Positions 59,046 through 64,000 of a DNA stretch of 64,000 nt are shown here, piece by piece. The stretch comes from Deltaproteobacteria bacterium (lineage in GTDB: Bacteria; Myxococcota_A; UBA9160; UBA6930), in the NCBI GenBank assembly GCA_029261795.1, contig JAJDAP010000108.1:20915-84914 (forward strand). The letters run 5' to 3'. Position numbers and translations under genes: made by a program. Each line of letters opens with the position of its first letter. Within the stretch, counting starts at the first letter, position 1. The notes under the pieces were generated by a model, which saw only the letters and a program-made list of their open reading frames with translations, did no database searches and had not been told where the DNA came from.

Positions 59046-59900
59046 CTAGATCGAGCGGCGGTTCTTCGGCAGCTCGGCGAACTCGGGCTTCCGCTTCTCG
59101 CTCTTCGCAGCGAAGGCCTCGGCCATGTCGCCGCCGAAGAACATGCCCGCCTGCCAGGTAGCGATGTAGTTGAGGCCGTCCTCGACGCTGTGGTCGCGCG
59201 TGTAGTTCAGCATCTCCTTCGAGCCCCAGATGGCGAGAGGAGACTTCTCGGCGATCTCGCCCGCGATCTCGAGCACCGACGAGAGCATGGCGTCCTGATC
59301 GGGATACACCTCGTTGACGAGGCCGATCGCCTTGGCCTGGGCCGCGGGCATGCGGCGTCCCGTGTAGGCGAGTTCGCGGGCGAGCCCGTCGGGGATCAAT
59401 CGCGGTAGTCGCTGCAGCGTCCCGACGTCGGCGGTGAGGCCGAGGTTGATTTCCTGGATGCAGAAGAACGCGTCCTCGGTGCAATAGCGCACGTCGCAGG
59501 CCGAGATCATGTCGATGCCGCCGCCGACGCAGCCGCCCTGGACCGCGGCGAGCACGGGAACCCGCGCACGCTCGAGGGCGTTGAAGCTCTCCTGGAACAC
59601 CTTCGCACTCTGACGCATCTGACTGCGGGCGCGGCCCATCTCGATGCGCTCGCGATCGGCATCGCTCACGTCCTGCCCGTCGCCGCCCTGGCCGAAGACG
59701 GCGAGATCCATGCCCGCGGTGAAGTGCTTGCCCGTCGACGAGAGCACGATCACGCGCGCTTCTCCTTCGTCGCTCAGCTGATCGACGAGTTCCGGTAGCT
59801 CACGCCAGAAGTCCGGGTTCATCGAGTTGAACGCTTCGGGTCGGTTCATGCGCAGCTGCGCGATGCCGTCCTTCAGCTCGAGATCGAATGACTTCGCCAT
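59046..59900 (-). CDS. Crotonase, delta(3,5)-delta(2,4)-dienoyl-CoA isomerase-like
   Basis: The 284-residue enzyme has SSTGKHFTAGMDLAVFGQGG near 55 and GGCVGGGIDMISACDVRYCT near 115. The stretch INLGLTADVGTLQRLPRLIP near residue 145 closely matches the ECH1-type dienoyl-CoA isomerases, whose catalytic Asp is in ADVG. Such enzymes shift double bonds for beta-oxidation. ATG 59900 shares one base with the stop of the upstream gene (TGATG), giving coupled translation. Confidence 0.85.
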   Translation of the reverse strand: MAKSFDLELKDGIAQLRMNRPEAFNSMNPDFWRELPELVDQLSDEGEARVIVLSSTGKHFTAGMDLAVFGQGGDGQDVSDADRERIEMGRARSQMRQSAKVFQESFNALERARVPVLAAVQGGCVGGGIDMISACDVRYCTEDAFFCIQEINLGLTADVGTLQRLPRLIPDGLARELAYTGRRMPAAQAKAIGLVNEVYPDQDAMLSSVLEIAGEIAEKSPLAIWGSKEMLNYTRDHSVEDGLNYIATWQAGMFFGGDMAEAFAAKSEKRKPEFAELPKNRRSI

Positions 59901-61636
59901 CAGTTTGCTCCTGCGCCGCGGCCGCCGGGGACCTCGACGGTGTCGGTATCGCGGCCGGACCGGAAGATCGTTCCGGGCAGGGCGCCGGTGTGCGCGCCGT
60001 CTCGGATGATCTCGGTGCCGTTCACGACGACGTGGGCGATGCCCTCTGCGTTGGCGTAGAGCCGACAGGCACCGCCGGGAAGGTCGTCGCGGGTGTGAAC
60101 CGGCCCCGACGCGACGTGTTCGGGGTCGAACACGACGACGTCCGCGTGCCATCCCTCTTGCAGCCGGCCGCGTTCGCGGATGCCATAGAGGCGGGCCGGG
60201 ACGTCCGTCAGTTGGCGGACCGCCTCTTCGATGGGGAGCAACTCGTGCTCGCGGTTGTTCGAGAGCAGGTTGGTCGAGAAGGCGAAGGTGTCGATCATGT
60301 CGAGGTGCGCACCGGCGTCCGAGGCACCCACGACCGCCCGCCCGTCCTGCCAGGTCTTCGCCCGCAGCTCCCAGGTCGCCTGATCTTCCGGCGGGCTGCC
60401 CGGTAGGAACGAGGTCTTCAGATCGTCGGAGATCGCGAGATCGAGCATCGTGTCGAACGGCGTCTTGCCCGACTCTTCTGCCAGCTCACCGATGGTCCGG
60501 CCCAGCACCCCCTCGTTCTCGGGTTTGTGGACCTGGTCGATCTTGAAGGTCGCCCAGCGCGCGAGGCCTCGGAGCAGGCCGGCGGCTTCGGAGTTTGCGC
60601 CCTCGTCGAGCTGCCTGCGCAGTTCCGGATCCTTCAGGCGGATGATGCGCTCCTCGGGCGAGAGCCTGAAGATTGGCGCCCAGTTCGGCAGCGCGTCGAA
60701 CACGAAACCGGCGTGCAGATTGATGCGAACGCTAGGCGTCGTCGGAACCGTCAGCGCGATCACGGTCGCGCCGCGCTCGGCCGCGTAGTCGCCGGCGCCG
60801 AGCTGATGATGGGTGTACTCGGCGTTGGCCGCCGTGGGCGCCAGCACGTTCCAGTTGATCGGACGGTTCGCGGCTAGCGACATGTCGGTCATCAGCGCCT
60901 TCTCGTCCTCCTGCCAGAGGCCCGTGCCGGGAATGAACTCGAGGGTCGTCCCCGGCAGGTCGCGAATGGCGCGGGCCAACGCGACGATCTCCTCGCGGCT
61001 GGCATGCCGAGAGGGCACCGGTTCACCAGCTTCGTCGTTATGCGTGGCCGCGATCGAGGACGAGAAACCCATGCCGCCCTCGCGCACGGATTGCTGCAAC
61101 AGCTCGACCATCTGCTGGAGTTCTTCATCGGTGGCTTCGTTGCCGACCGCGCGCTCGCCCATCACCACCCGGCGCAGTGCTGAATGGCCGACGAGGAAGC
61201 CCGCGTTCACGGCGAGCCGCCCCTCGAGCTTGTCGAGATAGCTCCCGAAGCTGGTCCAATCCCAGGGCACGCCCTGCTGCAGACTCTCGAGCGGCATCCC
61301 TTCGACCCGGGCCAGCATCCGCATCATGTAGTCACCGGCTTCGGGCACCAGCGGCGCGATCGAGAAGCCGCAGTTCCCGCCTACCACGGTGGTGACGCCG
61401 TGAAACGAGGAGGGCGAGAGCGTGCCGTCCCAGAATGCCTGGGCGTCGTAGTGCGTGTGGATGTCGACGAAGCCCGGCGCCACGATCTGGCCGCTGGCGT
61501 CGATGGTTTCGGTCGCGGCTTCCTCGACGTCACCGATGCTGAGGATGCGGCCATCCTTGATCGCGACGTCGGCGAGGCGGGGTTCGGAGCCGGTGCCGTC
61601 GATGACGGTGCCACCACGAATCAAGAGATCGAGCAT
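59900..61636 (-). CDS. N-acyl-D-amino-acid deacylase-like amidohydrolase
   Basis: The 578-residue enzyme begins MLDLLIRGGTVIDGTGSEPR. The metal site is in GFVDIHTHYDAQAFWDG near residue 60, NCGFSIAPLVPEAG follows, and the late Asp is in ASDAGAHLDMIDTF near 450. It is a paralogue of the 45399 gene, with nearly the same length and motifs. ATG 61636 has GGAGG upstream. The dienoyl-CoA isomerase-like gene follows in a TGATG overlap, an unusual partner for an aminoacylase. Confidence 0.86.
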   Translation of the reverse strand: MLDLLIRGGTVIDGTGSEPRLADVAIKDGRILSIGDVEEAATETIDASGQIVAPGFVDIHTHYDAQAFWDGTLSPSSFHGVTTVVGGNCGFSIAPLVPEAGDYMMRMLARVEGMPLESLQQGVPWDWTSFGSYLDKLEGRLAVNAGFLVGHSALRRVVMGERAVGNEATDEELQQMVELLQQSVREGGMGFSSSIAATHNDEAGEPVPSRHASREEIVALARAIRDLPGTTLEFIPGTGLWQEDEKALMTDMSLAANRPINWNVLAPTAANAEYTHHQLGAGDYAAERGATVIALTVPTTPSVRINLHAGFVFDALPNWAPIFRLSPEERIIRLKDPELRRQLDEGANSEAAGLLRGLARWATFKIDQVHKPENEGVLGRTIGELAEESGKTPFDTMLDLAISDDLKTSFLPGSPPEDQATWELRAKTWQDGRAVVGASDAGAHLDMIDTFAFSTNLLSNNREHELLPIEEAVRQLTDVPARLYGIRERGRLQEGWHADVVVFDPEHVASGPVHTRDDLPGGACRLYANAEGIAHVVVNGTEIIRDGAHTGALPGTIFRSGRDTDTVEVPGGRGAGAN

Positions 61637-61713
61637 CGGAGCCTCCAGGAGCAATGGGGCCGGCGAGTGTACCAGCGCCCCCGGCGGCGGCCCGAGCTTC
61701 CGGAAGCCGCGGG

Positions 61714-62610
61714 CTAGCTCGCTCGCGGCAGCCCGAGGATCGCCCCGGTCTCTGCCGTCGTGGCGAAACGCCGGCCGACCTCGGCGCACAGCGCTGCGGC
61801 CCGTTCCACTTCGTCGACGTTGCTCTTCGCGTCCATGTGATCCTCGAAGCCGACCCGCAGGTGCCCGCCACGTTCGAGGGCCATTCGCGCGATCGGGGTT
61901 TCGAGAATTCCACCGCCGAGCACGGCGACGGCCCAGGGCAGCTCTGTCTCGCCGAGCATGGCCAGGTACATCTCGAGGGCTTCGGGGATCGGCGGCGCGC
62001 TATAGGTCGGGGCCCCGCCACCGAAGTAGCCACCGCCGGAGAAATAGAACTTCACGAGGGTGCCGGGCGGCAGCGTGCCCGCCGCATGGGCGGCCAGGAT
62101 CACGCGGAAGTAGCCAGGCTCGAAGATCGCGACCGACGGTCCGAGCCGGTAGTCGCGGCAGATCTTGGCCGCCAGGCGGATGTCGCTCGCCGCATTCACG
62201 TAGACGAAGGTGCCGTCGCCAGGCAGTCCGTCGGCTGCCGCCCCGCCCAGATTCACCGAGCCCGGATCGAGGATGCCCTGACGGATCACGCCGGCTTCGG
62301 CGAGGAAGCGTTGGTGCCCGTACTTCGCCTCTGGTCGATTCTCTGGATCGAAGGCGATGGTCGGGTAGAGGATCGCGTCCGGCCGCGCCTCGAGAATCGG
62401 TTGATAGGCCTCGTGGTAGCGCGCAGCCCCGGCCTCGCCTCCGAGCGTGGGTTGATCGCTATGCGTGTGAATGATCGTGGCGCCGGCCTCGAGGCAGGCG
62501 AGCGCATCTTCCGCGATCTCGGCCGGCTCCTTCGGAACGGCGGCGTTTCGCTCCTTGGGCGTGGCGCCGTTGAGAGCGACTTCGAGGACGACGGGCGTGG
62601 CTTCACTCAT
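61714..62610 (-). CDS. DUF849 beta-keto acid cleavage enzyme (BKACE family)
   Basis: The 298-residue protein begins with PVVLEVALNGATPKERNAAV and has the zinc-binding HTHSD (HxH) near residue 49, then GSVNLGGAAADGLPGDGTFV and the C-terminal HLRVGFEDHMD. This matches the BKACE/DUF849 fold, which cleaves beta-keto acids with acetyl-CoA to give acetoacetate and a CoA ester. The substrate varies between members. It lies 77 bp before the deacylase gene, in the same direction, so they may be co-transcribed. Confidence 0.85.
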   Translation of the reverse strand: MSEATPVVLEVALNGATPKERNAAVPKEPAEIAEDALACLEAGATIIHTHSDQPTLGGEAGAARYHEAYQPILEARPDAILYPTIAFDPENRPEAKYGHQRFLAEAGVIRQGILDPGSVNLGGAAADGLPGDGTFVYVNAASDIRLAAKICRDYRLGPSVAIFEPGYFRVILAAHAAGTLPPGTLVKFYFSGGGYFGGGAPTYSAPPIPEALEMYLAMLGETELPWAVAVLGGGILETPIARMALERGGHLRVGFEDHMDAKSNVDEVERAAALCAEVGRRFATTAETGAILGLPRAS

Positions 62611-62644
62611 CCCGACACTCTACCGCGCTGGCAGCGCGCGGCGG

Positions 62645-63517
62645 CTAGCCCATCCCCGGATGGGCAACGACCGGGCATTCGCCGCGGGCGAGTTTGCGGG
62701 CGCGCTCGACGAGCTGCGCTTCCATGCCCTCGCGGCCGAGCATGATCACGAAGTCGCCGGCCAGCACGCCGTCCAGGCAATGTTCGGCCAGTTCATCGAG
62801 ATCCTGGACCGGGAAGTCCATACCGGCGGCCTTCATACCGGACATGAACTGATCGAAGGTCATCTCCGAACCTTCGGGCACGGCAACGTCCCGCGAGAGT
62901 TCTTCGGGTCGGTTCCGCTTGGTCGTCCAGATGCCGGTCTTGAGCAGGCCGCCGGCCGGGTACAAGATCCCGGCGCCGAGCTTCAGCTGGTTCGACTGGA
63001 ATTGCGCCGCCAGGCACTCGGTCAGGATCGAGACGGCGGCCTTGCTGGATGCATACACGCACTGCTCGGCGAGCGGCGAGATGCCACCATCCCCGGAAGA
63101 GGTGTTGACGACGAAGCCTTCTTCGCCCCCGGCGATCATGCGCGGCACGAAGGCCTGGATGCCGTGCACCACGCCGTTCACGTTCACGCCGTGGACCCAC
63201 TGCCAGTCCGTAGGCTCGGTCTCCCAGACGTTGAGGTTCGCGACGCCCACGCCGGCGTTGTTGAAGAGCAGATGGCAGGCACCGTGCTGTTCGTAAACGG
63301 CATCGGCGCAGGCCTTCAGCGATTCGGGATCGCGCACGTCGACGCGCACGCCGGAGACGGCGCCGCCGAGTTCTTCCGTGGCCGCCTTGAGCGCGCCGTC
63401 TTCCACGTCGGCGATCACGACCTTGGCCCCGCGGCCGAGCAGGGCCTTGGCGAGTGCCTTGCCGATTCCGCTCGCACCGCCGGTCACGACGGCCACCTTG
63501 TTCTGGAAGTCCTGCAT
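62645..63517 (-). CDS. Short-chain dehydrogenase/reductase (SDR)
   Basis: The 290-residue enzyme has TGGASGIG near residue 13, NNAG near 88, and the catalytic Tyr-Lys in CVYASSKAAV near 155, with the Ser in VVNTSSGDGG. The C-terminal part is extended beyond the classical SDR length. It is likely an alcohol or hydroxyacyl dehydrogenase. It is followed after 34 bp by the DUF849 gene in the same direction. The 93 bp before it hold no other gene. Confidence 0.86.
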   Translation of the reverse strand: MQDFQNKVAVVTGGASGIGKALAKALLGRGAKVVIADVEDGALKAATEELGGAVSGVRVDVRDPESLKACADAVYEQHGACHLLFNNAGVGVANLNVWETEPTDWQWVHGVNVNGVVHGIQAFVPRMIAGGEEGFVVNTSSGDGGISPLAEQCVYASSKAAVSILTECLAAQFQSNQLKLGAGILYPAGGLLKTGIWTTKRNRPEELSRDVAVPEGSEMTFDQFMSGMKAAGMDFPVQDLDELAEHCLDGVLAGDFVIMLGREGMEAQLVERARKLARGECPVVAHPGMG

Positions 63518-63610
63518 GCTGTCTCCTCTCGAGGCCTCGGGAAACCCGAGGACACAGAGGAGTAGCACTCCCGGCGCCGCGATTCAGAGCCCGCGATTCC
63601 TCGTCGGAAG

Positions 63611-64000
63611 CTAGAAGGTCCCGCTCTCGATGAGCCGCCGGATACTGATCATCGCGTCGGACCAACCGTGCACGTGGGTGATATCCACGGTCCCCGTGTG
63701 AACGAGTCGCAGGCGCGTACCCGCGTCCGTCGCTGACAGTTCCCAACGCACCTGCCCCGGCGCCTCGTCGAGCCACTGCCAGTCATGTACCAGCAGTCGA
63801 TTCGGAACGAGTTCGAGAATCCGGGCCGGCCCCACCTCGGTTGCTGCCTCGCCGCGCTGCCAACCATAGGCGTATCGCTTCGTCTCGGGGTCGATCTCGG
63901 CGGCGCTGGCCTCCATCCAGATTGCGACCTGGGCCGGATCGAGGAGCGCACGGAAGACGCGCTCCGGGGGCGCGTCGATCTCGATCTCGAGGTCGACGTG
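63611..64000 (-). CDS. AHSA1/SRPBCC-domain protein, C-terminal part (5' end outside window)
   Basis: The visible 129 codons begin at the right edge of the window, so the N-terminus is missing. The sequence reads EIDAPPERVFRALLDPAQVA, then IWMEASAAEIDPETKRYAYG, VRWELSATDAGTRLRLVHTG and ends with HVHGWSDAMISIRRLIESG. This is the activator-of-Hsp90-homologue-1-like SRPBCC fold, with a ligand cavity. Such proteins bind small hydrophobic molecules. An in-frame ATG at 63916 is internal, because the upstream segment is clearly homologous. Confidence 0.82.
   Translation of the reverse strand, partial: HVDLEIEIDAPPERVFRALLDPAQVAIWMEASAAEIDPETKRYAYGWQRGEAATEVGPARILELVPNRLLVHDWQWLDEAPGQVRWELSATDAGTRLRLVHTGTVDITHVHGWSDAMISIRRLIESGTF

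Overview
The window is about 64 kb of GC-rich DNA with dense, mostly chromosomal-looking bacterial genes. Starts are often GTG or TTG, and neighbouring genes often overlap by 4 bp (ATGA, GTGA or TTGA). The cell is Gram-negative: there is an outer-membrane porin ending in an aromatic residue, several lipoprotein lipoboxes, PEP-CTERM proteins and a Tat signal. The mix (PEP-CTERM proteins with TPR lipoproteins, many CoA-transferases, acyl-CoA synthetase and crotonases, KshA-like Rieske oxygenase, LLM/F420-type oxidoreductase, DUF849, RqcH-like NFACT protein, citrate synthase with a DNA-binding domain) best fits an uncultured deltaproteobacterial-type lineage (Myxococcota/Binatota-like). That placement is inference. 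No rRNA, tRNA, CRISPR array, integrase or complete insertion sequence was recognised.

Layout. 1-2.9 kb: two divergent citrate synthase-family genes sharing a short repeat-bearing spacer, then an M50 protease and a MORN-repeat protein. 3-9.5 kb: housekeeping genes pqqB, ileS, mutM and an NFACT protein. 9.6-10.7 kb: a Ycf46-type AAA ATPase pseudogene that has lost its ATPase core. 10.7-16.1 kb: a leftward, tightly packed run of porin, FMN-binding lipid-side or periplasmic flavoprotein, His-bearing four-helix membrane protein, ApbE flavinyltransferase, NUDIX, PNPOx-like and RsmC-like genes. The first four look like an extracytoplasmic flavin electron-transfer unit. 16.2-17.5 kb: a decay zone with remnants of a LuxR-type regulator and a cytochrome P450.

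17.6-28.8 kb holds acyl-CoA metabolism: a TetR regulator, a double-domain CoA-transferase, an acyl-CoA synthetase, crotonases, an aldo/keto reductase, an EamA transporter and a second CoA-transferase. A perfect 36-bp inverted repeat lies just before the synthetase. 28.8-40.4 kb is an envelope/export region: a sulfatase-fold enzyme with Thr in place of the formylglycine residue, two tandemly duplicated PEP-CTERM proteins, and a translationally coupled operon of two TPR lipoproteins and a 1000-residue fused transporter/spermidine-synthase-like protein.

40.4-64 kb is catabolic: amidohydrolases, a Rieske dioxygenase with its ferredoxin, a KshA-like oxygenase next to a TetR regulator, two N-acyl-D-amino-acid deacylase-like enzymes, SDRs, a dienoyl-CoA isomerase-like crotonase, a DUF849 enzyme and an LLM oxidoreductase. 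It also carries a two-gene tryptophan-tryptophylquinone amine dehydrogenase without its usual maturation genes. Several genes here are broken (glycosyltransferase, GST, amidohydrolase), so this part of the genome seems to be turning over by deletion. Taken together the genes suggest an aerobic heterotroph that degrades cyclic or steroid-like acids and amines through CoA thioesters.
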